This document shows, in pieces, positions 42,011-52,052 of a DNA stretch of 64,000 nucleotides. Both the position numbers and the translations under genes were made by a program. The stretch spans positions 62,001 to 126,000 of the forward strand of contig NZ_JYIY01000080.1 of assembly GCF_000956535.1 (NCBI RefSeq), in the 5' to 3' direction. The stretch comes from Microbacterium ginsengisoli. Lineage in GTDB: Bacteria; Actinomycetota; Actinomycetes; Actinomycetales; Microbacteriaceae. How positions within the stretch are numbered: position 1 is the first letter of the stretch; every line of letters begins with the position of its first letter. Below the pieces are notes generated by a model, which saw nothing but the letters and a program-made list of their open reading frames with translations, was not told the origin of the DNA and did not search any database.

Positions 42011-42126
42011 GCCGGGCATGCCAGGCCGGGCATGCCGGAGCAGCGCGCACCGGGGCAGGTCATCGCGTGTGCGCAGGACGCCACGGCGCGCATCGACCTG
42101 TTCTCGCGGGCGCTCCTGTTCTCGCG
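42011..42126. repeat. Two short direct-repeat pairs in the ppc/hexapeptide gap
   Basis: GCCGGGCATGCC occurs at 42011-42022 and 42025-42036, and CTGTTCTCGCG at 42098-42108 and 42116-42126 (18-base period). They lie in the 173-base gap between two convergent genes. No gene is supported here. They may be relics of local duplication or part of a terminator region. Confidence 0.5.
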
Positions 42127-42135
42127 AGCCGGGAC

Positions 42136-44802
42136 TCAGCCGGTGTTCTGGAGGCCCGCCGCGACGCCCGAGACCGACAGCAACAGCAGGCGCTGGAGCT
42201 CGGGGTCGGCCGGCACCTCTTCGGGCGCGTCGCGCAGGGCCCGCAGGGCGCGCAGCTGCAGCAGTGACAGCGCGTCGACGTACGGGCTCCGCAGCTTCAC
42301 CGCCCGCTGCAGCACCGGCTTGTTCGAGAGCAGTCCGTCGCCGCCGGCGATGCGCACCACCCACGAGCGGGTGAGGGCCATCTCGTCGATCACCAGCTGC
42401 GCGAGATCGTCGCGGTCGCCGAGCTCCAGGTAGCGGCGCGCGATGCGGTCGTCGGCCTTCGCGAGACTCATCGCGACGTTGTCGATCATCGCGCGCAGCA
42501 GCGGCCACTCGCGGTACGCCTCCTGCAGCAGCGCGAGGTCGCCGACCGTCTCGAGGGCGGTGCCGAGCCCGAACCAGCCGGCCAGGTTGATGCGGGCCTG
42601 CGTCCACGCGAACACCCACGGGATGGCGCGCAGGTCTTCGAGCGACTCGACCGACAGCCCGCGGCGCGCGGGGCGCGACCCGAGAGCGAGCAGCCCCACC
42701 TCCTCCATCGGGGTGACGGTCGCGAACCACGGTGCGAAGCCGGGCGCCTTGACGAGCTCGAAGAACCGCGCCCGCGAGGCGTCCTCCATGCGCTGTGCCA
42801 CGTCGGCGAAGCGCTCGGCGGCAGCACGGTTGCGCTGCTCGTTCGAGGGGGCGGAGGCGGTGAGGATGGCGGCGGCCACCTGGTCGATGTGACGCATCGC
42901 GATCGCCGGGTCGCCGTAGCGCGCGAAGATCACCTCGCCCTGCTCGGTGAGCTTGAAGCGGCCGTCGACCGAGTGCGGGGGCTGGGCGAGGATCGCCGAG
43001 TTCGCCGGTCCGCCGCCGCGGCCGAGCGCACCGCCGCGGCCGTGGAAGAGGGTCAGCTCGATCTCGCTGCGCTGCGCCCAGTCGGCGATCTGCGCCTGCG
43101 CCTCGTAGAGCGCGAGGTTCGCGGCGACGGGGCCGACGTCCTTCGACGAGTCGGAGTAGCCGAGCATGACCTCGAGGCGGCGTCCGGTGTCGGCCAGGCG
43201 GGCCGCGAAGGCGGGGTGCTCGACGATCTCCGCGAGGATCGCGGGGGCGGCCTGCAGGTCGGCGAACGTCTCGAAGAGAGGGATCACATCGAGAACGGGC
43301 GGGGTGCCGTCGGGGCCGACAGCGTAACGCGCGAGCCGGTGCACGGCGGCGAGGTCGTCGGCCGATCGGGTGAACGAGACGATGTAGCGGCCCGCGGCGC
43401 GCGGACCGAAGCGCTTCTGCACGTAGGAGATCGTGCGGTAGACCTCGAGCACCTCCTCGGTCAGCTCGCTGCGCTCACCGCCCGCGTCGAGCTCGGCGAG
43501 CACCTTCGCGTGCACGGCCGAGTGCTGGCGCACCTCGAGCTCGGCGAGGTGGAACCCGAAGGTCTGCACCTGCCAGACGAGCTGCTGCAGGTGACCGTAG
43601 GCCTGGCGCGGGGCGCCGGCCGCGACGAGCGAGGACTGCACGGTGAGGAGGTCCGCGAGCAGGTGCTCGGGGTCGGCGTAGGCGAGGTCGGCGTCGCGCT
43701 CGCGCGTCGCCGTGATCTTGCGGGCGATCAGCAGGACGGCCTGACGGTGCGGCTCGCCGGGCGAGCGCTTCACGACGTCGGCGGCCCCCTCGTCGTCGGC
43801 GCTGAGCAGCCGCTCGGTGAGAGCGGTGAGGGCCGGGGTCGGCGGGGTCGTGGCGGCATCCAGAGTCAGTCCGCGGCCGATGCGGGCGGAGGCCCGCTCG
43901 AGTCCGCGCAGCACGTGCTCGCTGGCGATGCCTGCGGCGCGCTTGGTGACCCTCGCGGTCACGAACGGGTTGCCGTCGCGGTCGCCGCCGACCCAGGTGC
44001 CGATGCGCACGAACGGGCGCACGACGGGCTCGCGGGCACCGGCCGCCTCGCCCTGCAGGGCGTCGTCTATGCGGCGGTAGACGTGCGGCACAGCGGTGAA
44101 CAGCGTCTCGTCGAAGACGGCCATCACCGAGCGCACCTCATCGACCGGCGACGGCTTCTCCTGGCGCAGCGGCGCCGTGCGCCACAGCGTGTCGACCTCT
44201 TCGAGCATGCGACGCTCGGCGCGGCGCTGTGCGGGGCCGCCGTCCTCGGCGGCGTCGTAGTCGTCGAGCAGACCCGACAGGCGGCGGATGCTGGTCGAGA
44301 TCGCCCGGCGCCGCGCCTCGGTGGGGTGGGCGGTGAACACCGGGTGGAAGCGCATCTGGTGCAGACGCTGCAGCGCGGTGTCGTCGCCGACCTCGCCGGC
44401 GAGGCGTTCGAGCGCGACGGTCACCGAGTCGGCCGACTCCTCGTCGCGGGCGGCGCGCTGACGCAGCACGCGCACGCGCTGGTGCTCCTCGGCGAGGTTC
44501 ACGAGATGGAAGTAGCAGGTGAACGCGCGGGCGACCTCGTCGGCGCGGGCGACCGTGAACCCGTCGGCGATCTGCGCGGCCCGCTCGAATGCGGCATCCG
44601 TCTCGTCGGTGTAGGCCTGGATGGTCGCGACGCGCAGCCGTTCGACGTCGTCGAACAGGCCCGGGGAACCGCTCTCGCGCAGCACGCGCCCGAGGATTCC
44701 GCCGAGCAGTCGCACGTCGCCGCGCATCTGCTCGGGCATCCCATGACTGGCCTCGTAGCGGCCGACGAGATCGATGGCTTCGGTGGGGGTGGGATCCTGC
44801 AC
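42136..44802 (-). CDS. ppc: Phosphoenolpyruvate carboxylase
   Basis: Anaplerotic carboxylation of PEP to oxaloacetate. It is 888 residues. Seen: 'VFTAHPTEARRRAI' with the catalytic His (~155), 'GGDRDGNPFVTARV', 'EVMLGYSDSSKDVGPVAANL', 'LTLFHGRGGALGRGGGPANS' (the mobile lid), 'TEQGEVIFARYGDP', and a C-terminus ending 'VAAGLQNTG', the expected -QNTG end of complete PEPC. The GTG at 44802 is supported by TACCGT six bases upstream. It is divergent from nhaA. Confidence 0.97.
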   Translation of the reverse strand: MQDPTPTEAIDLVGRYEASHGMPEQMRGDVRLLGGILGRVLRESGSPGLFDDVERLRVATIQAYTDETDAAFERAAQIADGFTVARADEVARAFTCYFHLVNLAEEHQRVRVLRQRAARDEESADSVTVALERLAGEVGDDTALQRLHQMRFHPVFTAHPTEARRRAISTSIRRLSGLLDDYDAAEDGGPAQRRAERRMLEEVDTLWRTAPLRQEKPSPVDEVRSVMAVFDETLFTAVPHVYRRIDDALQGEAAGAREPVVRPFVRIGTWVGGDRDGNPFVTARVTKRAAGIASEHVLRGLERASARIGRGLTLDAATTPPTPALTALTERLLSADDEGAADVVKRSPGEPHRQAVLLIARKITATRERDADLAYADPEHLLADLLTVQSSLVAAGAPRQAYGHLQQLVWQVQTFGFHLAELEVRQHSAVHAKVLAELDAGGERSELTEEVLEVYRTISYVQKRFGPRAAGRYIVSFTRSADDLAAVHRLARYAVGPDGTPPVLDVIPLFETFADLQAAPAILAEIVEHPAFAARLADTGRRLEVMLGYSDSSKDVGPVAANLALYEAQAQIADWAQRSEIELTLFHGRGGALGRGGGPANSAILAQPPHSVDGRFKLTEQGEVIFARYGDPAIAMRHIDQVAAAILTASAPSNEQRNRAAAERFADVAQRMEDASRARFFELVKAPGFAPWFATVTPMEEVGLLALGSRPARRGLSVESLEDLRAIPWVFAWTQARINLAGWFGLGTALETVGDLALLQEAYREWPLLRAMIDNVAMSLAKADDRIARRYLELGDRDDLAQLVIDEMALTRSWVVRIAGGDGLLSNKPVLQRAVKLRSPYVDALSLLQLRALRALRDAPEEVPADPELQRLLLLSVSGVAAGLQNTG

Positions 44803-44808
44803 GCCTCC

Positions 44809-44814
44809 ACGGTA
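44809..44814 (-). promoter_or_regulatory. -10 element TACCGT of ppc
   Basis: TACCGT on the - strand is six bases before GTG 44802; the message is predicted leaderless. Confidence 0.5.
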
Positions 44815-44866
44815 GTCCCGCTCGTGTTACTGGATTGTCACGGCGGGGCGGCCGCGGCGTCGCGGC

Positions 44867-44872
44867 TAGAAT
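44867..44872 (+). promoter_or_regulatory. -10 element TAGAAT of nhaA
   Basis: TAGAAT predicts a transcript from about 44879, leaving a leader of about 92 bases before the nhaA GTG. Confidence 0.5.
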
Positions 44873-44878
44873 GGTCGG

Positions 44879-44970
44879 AGGAGTGCCGGGAAGTCTGGTC
44901 GGCCCGTCGAGTATGTCGCCGCCGGCATGCACGAGATCGACGGATGCCGCCCCTGACCCTGGAGTGTCCC
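44879..44970 (+). promoter_or_regulatory. Structured nhaA leader, candidate riboswitch
   Basis: Two 7-bp pairings interleave: GTGCCGG (44883-44889) with CCGGCAT (44922-44928), and CCGTCGA (44904-44910) with TCGACGG (44937-44943). Together they would form a pseudoknot. The loop between the first strands reads GAAGTCTGGTCGG, unlike the repetitive coding DNA around it. nhaA leaders in several phyla carry the nhaA-I/nhaA-II RNAs, reported to sense lithium. This element has the right place and a similar look, but the match is from memory and is unproven. Confidence 0.5.
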
Positions 44971-46116
44971 GTGCACGTGCTGCGTTCCGCCCGTCTTCCC
45001 GCCCTGTTGTTGCTGCTCGCTGCGATCGCCGGCCTCGTCGTCGCGGCGACGCCAGCAGGCCCCGGCGTGATCGCCGCGCGCGACGCGCATCTCGTCCTCG
45101 CCGGCATCGATCTGTCGGTGGGGCATTGGATCACCGACGGTCTGCTGGCACTGTTCTTCTTCGTCGTCGCGGTGGAGCTGCGGCACGAGCTGACCGTCGG
45201 ATCGCTGCGCAGCCCCCGCGCCGTGCTCGTGCCGGCGATCGCCGCGCTCGGCGGCGTGGTCGTGCCGATCGCGCTCTACCTCGTGATCGCGAACGGCACC
45301 CCGTCGGCGTCGGGCTGGCCGATCCCGACGGCCACCGACATCGCGTTCGCGCTCGGCGTGCTCGCCGTCGTCGGCCGTGGGCTGCCGTCCGGGGTGCGGG
45401 TGTTCCTGCTGGCACTGGCGATCCTCGACGACATCGTCGGCATCGTGCTGATCGCGGTCGTGTTCACCGCGGACATCGACTTCGTGGCGCTGGCGGCTGC
45501 ACTGGCGCTGACGGTCGCCTTCGGGGCGCTCTCGCTGCTGCTGCGTGGTCGCGCCCGCGTACCGGTCGCCGTGCTGATGGTGTGGGTGGCCATCGCGGTA
45601 TGGGTGCTCGTCCACGAGTCGGGCGTGCACGCGACGATCGCGGGCGTGCTGCTGGGGCTCGCGATCGCGCCGGGTGCCGGGGCGCGTGCGCGGCACGCGC
45701 TCGAGCCGTGGGTCAACGTGATCGTGCTGCCGCTGTTCGCGTTCGCCTCCGCTCTGATGCCGATTCCGCAGGTGTCGCCGGCCGCGTTCGCGCCGGCGTT
45801 CTGGGGCACCGTGCTGGCGCTCCCGGTGGGCAAGTTTGTCGGGGTGATCGCCTTCGGGTCGCTGGCGATGGCACTGTTCTCACGAGGCTCCCGTCCGCTC
45901 GCGTTCGGCGACCTCGCCGCGGCGGGGGCGCTCAGTGGCATCGGGTTCACCGTGTCCCTGCTGATGTCGGAGCTGGCGTTCGTGGGCGCGGCGGATCTGC
46001 GCGACCAGGCGATCCTCGGCGTGCTGGGCGGATCGGCGATCTCGTTGCTCGCGGCGGTGGTGCTCGTGTCGCTGCGCGCCCGGCGCTACCGTCGGGTGCG
46101 GGAGGCGGCGGCATGA
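44971..46116 (+). CDS. nhaA: NhaA-family Na+/H+ antiporter
   Basis: 381 residues, about twelve helices. Seen: 'DGLLALFFFVVAVELRHEL', 'PTATDIAFALGVLAVVGRGL' (Asp of the unwound helix 4), 'ALAILDDIVGIVLIAVVF' with the paired Asp residues that bind Na+/H+, 'VHESGVHATIAGVLLGLAIA', and C-terminal 'LSGIGFTVSLLMSELAF'. The GTG at 44971 has GGAG six bases upstream and is preferred over the in-frame ATG at 44944, which lies at the base of the leader structure. It overlaps mazG by ATGA. Confidence 0.95.
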   Translation: MHVLRSARLPALLLLLAAIAGLVVAATPAGPGVIAARDAHLVLAGIDLSVGHWITDGLLALFFFVVAVELRHELTVGSLRSPRAVLVPAIAALGGVVVPIALYLVIANGTPSASGWPIPTATDIAFALGVLAVVGRGLPSGVRVFLLALAILDDIVGIVLIAVVFTADIDFVALAAALALTVAFGALSLLLRGRARVPVAVLMVWVAIAVWVLVHESGVHATIAGVLLGLAIAPGAGARARHALEPWVNVIVLPLFAFASALMPIPQVSPAAFAPAFWGTVLALPVGKFVGVIAFGSLAMALFSRGSRPLAFGDLAAAGALSGIGFTVSLLMSELAFVGAADLRDQAILGVLGGSAISLLAAVVLVSLRARRYRRVREAAA

Positions 46117-46772
46117 CGGACGACGGGATGACGCGGGCGATCGAGGCGATGCGCGCGGTGCGGGACGAGTGCGTCTGGACGCAGCAGATAGACCACCGGG
46201 ACCTGGTGCCCTATCTCGTCGAGGAGTCGAGCGAGCTCGTCGACGCCGTGGAGTCCGGTACCCGCGCCGACCTGCGAGAGGAACTCGGCGACGTGCTCTG
46301 GCAGGTGTTGTTCCATGCCGAGATCGCCTCGCGGGACCCCGACGATCCGTTCGACGTGCAGGATGTGGCATCCGATCTCGCCGACAAGATGATCCGCCGG
46401 CACCCGCACGTCTTCGGAGGCGAGAGCGCGCGCACCCCCGAGGAGGTGCTCGTGCTGTGGACCGCCGCGAAGGCGGCCGAGAAGCGCGAGCGTACCAGCG
46501 TGCTCGACGGCATCCCGGCGGGCCTGCCGGCGCTCGCCCGCGCCCAGAAGGTGCTCGGCAAGGCCGCTCAGGTGGGGCTGGTGCCCGCGATGACGGATGC
46601 CGCGGCCCCGACCGACGAGGCGCAGCTCGGCGACGCGCTGCTCGCCCTCGTCGTCGCCGCCCGCGCGGCGGGCATCGATGCGGAGCGGGCGCTCCGGGAG
46701 CGGGTGCGGGGCGTGGAGTCGGCGGTGCGCGCGGCGGAGGCCGCGGCGCGCGGCGGCGACCTGGAACAATAG
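46113..46772 (+). CDS. mazG: Nucleoside triphosphate pyrophosphohydrolase MazG
   Basis: House-cleaning hydrolysis of NTPs to NMPs. 219 residues. Seen: 'VLWTQQ'-like start 'RDECVWTQQIDHRDLVPYLV', metal motif 'EESSELVDAVES' and 'DLREELGDVLWQVLFHAEIA' (E-x-x-E...E-x-x-D), and 'KMIRRHPHVFGGESARTPEE'. Only one MazG domain is evident, followed by a second partial helical region, as in actinobacterial MazG. It is coupled to nhaA by ATGA. hisS starts six bases later. Confidence 0.95.
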   Translation: MTDDGMTRAIEAMRAVRDECVWTQQIDHRDLVPYLVEESSELVDAVESGTRADLREELGDVLWQVLFHAEIASRDPDDPFDVQDVASDLADKMIRRHPHVFGGESARTPEEVLVLWTAAKAAEKRERTSVLDGIPAGLPALARAQKVLGKAAQVGLVPAMTDAAAPTDEAQLGDALLALVVAARAAGIDAERALRERVRGVESAVRAAEAAARGGDLEQ

Positions 46773-46778
46773 ACCCCC

Positions 46779-48059
46779 GTGGCACAGGTCAACCCGCCGC
46801 GCGGCATGCGCGATTTCCTCCCTCAGGACAAGGCTCGGCGCGAGCGCGTGCTCGCCGTCATCCGCGAGCGCTACCGCGCGCACGGGTTCGACGAGATCGA
46901 GACGCCGGTGGTCGAGGACTACGACCGGCTGCACGCCGGCATCGGCGGCGACAACGAGAAGCTCGCATTCAACGTGCTCAAGCGCGGCCTCGACGCCGAG
47001 GCGATCATCGCCGCCGCCGACGACCCCGCGGCCCTCAGCGACCTCGGGCTGCGCTATGACCTGACGGTGCCGCTCGCCCGGTTCTACGCGACGCACCGCG
47101 CGGAGCTCCCGACCGTGTTCCGGTCGCTGCAGATCGCGCCGGTGTGGCGCGCCGAGCGCCCGCAGAAGGGACGCTACCGACAGTTCGTGCAGTGCGACAT
47201 CGACATCATCGGCGACGGCTCGGCGCGCGCCGAGGCCGAGCTGATGGTCGCGAGCCTCGATGCGCTCGACGCGCTCGGACTCGAGGGTGGCGTCATCCGC
47301 GTGAACGACCGGCGGGCCCTCGACGGCATGCTCGACGTGTTCGGCTTCGCCGCGGAGGAGCGACCCGGCGTCCTGATCACGATCGACAAGCTCGACAAGA
47401 TCGGCATCGACGGCGTCGCCGCTGAGTTGCGCGAGCGTGGAGCGACGCCCGCGGCCGCCGACGCCTTCGAGGCGTTCGGTCGTCGGCCGACGCCCGAAGC
47501 CGACCTGCCGTTCGGTGAGGCGCAGATTCGCGCGGCCCTGCCCGAGGGGATCGATGACGCGGTGGTCGCCGGACTCGTGGCGCTCGGCGATGCGGTCGCG
47601 GCCGCCCGGGGCGGCGAGGTGCCGCTCGCGTTCGACCCGTTCCTGGTGCGAGGCATGGGCTACTACACCGGCACGATCTTCGAGCTCGCCCACCCGAGCG
47701 TCGGCTACTCGCTCGGCGGCGGCGGCCGTTACGACGGCATGATCGGCAGGTTCCTCGGCCAGAGCGTGCCGGCAGTCGGCTTCTCGATCGGCTTCGAGCG
47801 CATCGTCGACCTCGTCGCCGACGGGGTGGATGCCGCATCCCGCACCCTCGTGCTGGTGCACGACGCCGACGTGCCGGTCGGCGAGCTCGTCGCCCACAAG
47901 GCCGCGCTCATCGCGACCGGCGCCCGGGTGCGCCTCGAGCGTCGCACGAAGAACCTCACCGCCCTGCTCGCCCGCTCGGCGGCCGACGGGTACGGCGAGT
48001 TCGCGACGGTGTCCGCGGGGGCCGACACGGCCGCGCTGGAGTTCAAGCCGCTGGCCTGA
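46779..48059 (+). CDS. hisS: Histidyl-tRNA synthetase
   Basis: Class II synthetase, 426 residues. Seen: 'PPRGMRDFLPQDKARRE', motif 1 region 'GFDEIETPVVEDYDRL', 'LRYDLTVPLARFYATHR', motif 2 'IAPVWRAERPQKGRYRQFVQ', 'QCDIDIIGDGSARAEAELM', histidine loop 'VRGMGYYTGTIFEL' and motif 3 'PAVGFSIGFERIVDLV', plus an anticodon domain. The GTG at 46779 follows the mazG stop by six bases, so it may be re-initiated from mazG. A second hisS may exist elsewhere; this cannot be judged here. Confidence 0.93.
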   Translation: MAQVNPPRGMRDFLPQDKARRERVLAVIRERYRAHGFDEIETPVVEDYDRLHAGIGGDNEKLAFNVLKRGLDAEAIIAAADDPAALSDLGLRYDLTVPLARFYATHRAELPTVFRSLQIAPVWRAERPQKGRYRQFVQCDIDIIGDGSARAEAELMVASLDALDALGLEGGVIRVNDRRALDGMLDVFGFAAEERPGVLITIDKLDKIGIDGVAAELRERGATPAAADAFEAFGRRPTPEADLPFGEAQIRAALPEGIDDAVVAGLVALGDAVAAARGGEVPLAFDPFLVRGMGYYTGTIFELAHPSVGYSLGGGGRYDGMIGRFLGQSVPAVGFSIGFERIVDLVADGVDAASRTLVLVHDADVPVGELVAHKAALIATGARVRLERRTKNLTALLARSAADGYGEFATVSAGADTAALEFKPLA

Positions 48060-48116
48060 GCCGCCGGCCCGAGCCGCGTTCATCCCGGGTTCACCTCGGC
48101 GAGGTGCAATCGCGGC

Positions 48117-48956
48117 ATGAGGGGTCTGCGCACCGCCGCCGTCATCGGCGCCTCGACGCTCGTCGGAGCCGCCGCGGCGGTGTTCTCGATGCGGGAGCTG
48201 CTGCGGCGTCAGGCCGCCATCGCCCGGCGACGCATCGGCAAGCCGTTGGGGGAGGACGCCCTCGACGCCGACCGTGTCTGGCGGGCGAAGCTCGACGGCG
48301 ACCCCGTCGAGCTGCTCGTGCTCGGCGACTCGATCGCGGCAGGGTTGGGAGTCACCAGGCGCAAGGACACCCCCGGCGCGCGAATCTCCAAGGGCATCGC
48401 CGAGACGCTCGGGCGCCCCGTGCGCCTGGTGACCGCGGCGAAGGTCGGGTCGGAGTCGTCGGCGCTTGCGGCGCAGCTCAACGCCCTCCCCGCACGCTAC
48501 GCTCCGGATGTCGCGATCATCATCGTCGGCGGCAACGACGTCACTCATCGTGTCCCCGTGACCGTCGCCGCCGGCCATCTGCGCGCCGCCGTCGACCGTC
48601 TGCGCGAGCGGGGTGTCGCCGTCGTCGTCGGGACGTGCCCCGACCTCGGCGCGCTGCGTCCGGTGCCGCAGCCGCTGCGCTCACTCGGCTCACGGCAGTC
48701 GCGCCAGCTGGCCGACGCGCAGGCCGAGGCGGCGCTCGCCGCCGGCGCGCACGTCGTGTCGCTCCGACGTGTCGTCGGGCCGTTCTTCATCTCGCAGCCC
48801 GACGAGATGTTCAGCCTCGACCGGTTCCACCCGAGCGCGCTCGGCTACCGGCGCACCGCCGACGCGCTGCTGCCGTCGGTGCTGCTCGCCCTGGGAGGCG
48901 ACGGGCCCGTGCCCGACGGGCACGCGGTGCCTGCGGCATCCGCTCTCGCCCTCTGA
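48117..48956 (+). CDS. SGNH/GDSL-family hydrolase, membrane-anchored or secreted
   Basis: 279 residues. An N-terminal hydrophobic segment 'AAVIGASTLVGAAAAVFSM' would anchor it. Catalytic blocks: block I 'VLGDSIAAGLGV' (Ser), Gly in 'VTAAKVGSESSALAAQL', block III 'IIIVGGNDVTHRV' (Asn) and block V 'SLDRFHPSALGYRRTADALL' (Asp/His). This is the full SGNH set. The substrate is unknown; relatives are lipases or esterases acting on cell-envelope esters. A weak -10 (TGCAAT) is six bases before ATG 48117. Confidence 0.92.
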   Translation: MRGLRTAAVIGASTLVGAAAAVFSMRELLRRQAAIARRRIGKPLGEDALDADRVWRAKLDGDPVELLVLGDSIAAGLGVTRRKDTPGARISKGIAETLGRPVRLVTAAKVGSESSALAAQLNALPARYAPDVAIIIVGGNDVTHRVPVTVAAGHLRAAVDRLRERGVAVVVGTCPDLGALRPVPQPLRSLGSRQSRQLADAQAEAALAAGAHVVSLRRVVGPFFISQPDEMFSLDRFHPSALGYRRTADALLPSVLLALGGDGPVPDGHAVPAASALAL

Positions 48957-48988
48957 GGGGCCGCGGCGACCCGCACGCACGCAGCGGG

Positions 48989-50245
<1,257 letters not shown>

Positions 50246-50251
50246 GCGCGA

Positions 50252-50257
50252 ATCGTA
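50252..50257 (-). promoter_or_regulatory. -10 element TACGAT of the APC permease gene
   Basis: TACGAT on the - strand is six bases before GTG 50245. Confidence 0.5.
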
Positions 50258-50344
50258 GTCGGCGGGCGTGAACGCTCCGGTGCCCCGACGCGCGGACGCC
50301 GCGCGACCGGTCGTCGCCCCTGGCGGCATCGGCTCGCCCGGCGG

Positions 50345-50815
50345 TCAGCCCGCCGCGACCCGGTCGCGGCGCTTCTCGCGCACATAGACCTCGCGACGCA
50401 CCCTCGCGACGACGTCGCCCGTGGCATCCGTGATCTCCGTCTCGAACCACTCGAGCACTTTCGTGCCGCCGCGGGCGCGCTCGCGCAGCTCTTCGGCCCT
50501 CTCCCGCGGCACCTCGAACCGGGCCGTGAGCACGCCGCGGCCGGGCTTGACGAACTCGATCTCGCCGCGCGTGTCCCACACGACGTAGTCGCGGCCGAGC
50601 TGATGCATGACGAGCATGAAGTAGTACGGATCGGTCATGGCCGACATGGCACCGCCGAACGCGACGCCGACGATGTTGCGGGTGAGCAGCGTCACCCGCA
50701 ATTGCACGACGCAGTGCGTGAAGTCGGGGGCGATCTCGCGCACGCGGATGCCGTTGCAGAGATTCGGGATCCACAGGCTCATGCCGATCGCGAGCTGCCG
50801 GGGGGAGTAGGCCAC
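50345..50815 (-). CDS. DUF4442 hotdog-fold protein (thioesterase-like)
   Basis: 156 residues. Seen: 'NLCNGIRVREIAPDFTHCVV', 'RNIVGVAFGGAMSAMTDPYY' (hotdog central helix with F-G-G-A) and 'FMLVMHQLGRDYVVWDTRGE', matching DUF4442/YiiD-C proteins. An acyl-CoA thioesterase-like role is inferred from the fold only. The GTG at 50815 is supported by a weak -10 (CACACT, 50827-50822) six bases upstream; the longer open frame upstream crosses another gene and is rejected. It is divergent from the DUF1648 gene. Confidence 0.85.
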   Translation of the reverse strand: MAYSPRQLAIGMSLWIPNLCNGIRVREIAPDFTHCVVQLRVTLLTRNIVGVAFGGAMSAMTDPYYFMLVMHQLGRDYVVWDTRGEIEFVKPGRGVLTARFEVPRERAEELRERARGGTKVLEWFETEITDATGDVVARVRREVYVREKRRDRVAAG

Positions 50816-50947
50816 GGATCGAGTGTGACCATCGCCACTCGTTCCTGACAATCCGTTATCGATGATCGACAACGAGCGGGTCGCGGGCGCCGCCGAACGC
50901 CAGAATCGAGGGAGCCGCGATCGGCGGCCGAAGGGGGGGCGGGTCAC

Positions 50948-51970
50948 ATGGCCGAGGCATCGCAGCGACGGGTGGTCAGGTCGTACGTCCTGGTGGGCGC
51001 CGTGCTGCCGGGTGTGCTGTGGCTCGCGAATGTCGTGCTGCAGCTGGTCGCGCTGCCGCACCTGCCCGCGACGGTCGCGACCCATTGGGATGCCTCGGGC
51101 GCGCCGAACGCGTACGGACCGCCGTGGGTGCTGGCTCTCGTGACCGGCCTCATCGGACTCGTCGTTCCCGGAACCCTGTTCGCCGTGTCGCTGCCCGGGC
51201 TCCTCCGCGGCCACCGGGGACTCGTTTTCCGCCTGTTGGGGGCGATCGGCCTCGGGGTCGCCGGCTTCCTGACCGCCGCGGGTATCAGCTCGACACTCGC
51301 GAACCTCCGTGCGGCCGATGGGGGCAGCGCGCACGCGGGCGGGTCGTGGTGGGTGCTGCTCGCCGGTCTCGCGCTCGGTCTGATCGGTTGGTTCGCGCAG
51401 CCGTCGCAGGGCGGGCTCCCGTTCTCCGCACCGATCGCGCCGACGTCGCCCGCCGCGCCCGTGGGTGAGACCGCCTCCGGTGCGCTCCCGAGGGCGTGGA
51501 CGGCCACGACCGCGCTTCCTCGCGGAGCGGTCGTGCCGATCGTCGCGGCGCTGCTGCTGGTCGGACTCATCACCGTCGACGCGTGGTTCACCGGCGGCGG
51601 TGGCGCCGTCGCGTGGATCACGACGATCGCGTTCGTGCTCCTGCTGGTCGCCTCGGCGACGCTCGCGGCCTACCACGTGCGGGTCGACGCCGGCGGATTC
51701 ATCGTGGTCTCGGCCCTCGGCCTGCCGCGCTTCCGCATCCCGCTCGACGACATCGCCCGTGTGCGCACGGTGCAGGTCGAGCCGCTGCGGGACTTCGGCG
51801 GCTGGGGGCTGCGCGGACTCCCGGGACGCCTGGGCGTCGTGCCGCGACGAGGCGACGGCATCGAGGTCACGCGCCTCGACGGCCGCCGCCTGACCGTCAC
51901 CGCGCCCGACGCTTCTACCGGTGCAGCCGTGCTCACCTCGCTCGTCGCGGAGCGCCGCGCGGCGTCCTGA
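50948..51970 (+). CDS. DUF1648-domain membrane protein
   Basis: 340 residues. Seen: helix 1 'SYVLVGAVLPGVLWLANVVL' followed by 'LPATVATHWDASGAPNAYGP', the DUF1648 signature (x-P-x-H-[WF]-[DN]-x-x-G-x-[PA]). At least six further hydrophobic segments and a C-terminal PH-like beta region 'FRIPLDDIARVRTVQVEPLR' follow. Members are of unknown function; some resemble SdpI immunity-type proteins. A run of G (GGGGGG) upstream of ATG 50948 serves as SD. Confidence 0.85.
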   Translation: MAEASQRRVVRSYVLVGAVLPGVLWLANVVLQLVALPHLPATVATHWDASGAPNAYGPPWVLALVTGLIGLVVPGTLFAVSLPGLLRGHRGLVFRLLGAIGLGVAGFLTAAGISSTLANLRAADGGSAHAGGSWWVLLAGLALGLIGWFAQPSQGGLPFSAPIAPTSPAAPVGETASGALPRAWTATTALPRGAVVPIVAALLLVGLITVDAWFTGGGGAVAWITTIAFVLLLVASATLAAYHVRVDAGGFIVVSALGLPRFRIPLDDIARVRTVQVEPLRDFGGWGLRGLPGRLGVVPRRGDGIEVTRLDGRRLTVTAPDASTGAAVLTSLVAERRAAS

Positions 51971-52052
51971 CCCCGCCTCCCGACGTCGCCGCGATGCGGG
52001 CGACCCGCCCGCCGCCCTTGACGCTCGCCGCGCCGCCCGGGAGGCTGTCGCC

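Noticed and set aside
42889..44970. Long + strand open frame antisense to ppc that runs into nhaA
   Set aside because: ppc shows all catalytic motifs on the - strand. Only the part from 44971 codes for a recognisable protein (NhaA), and that has its own promoter and SD.
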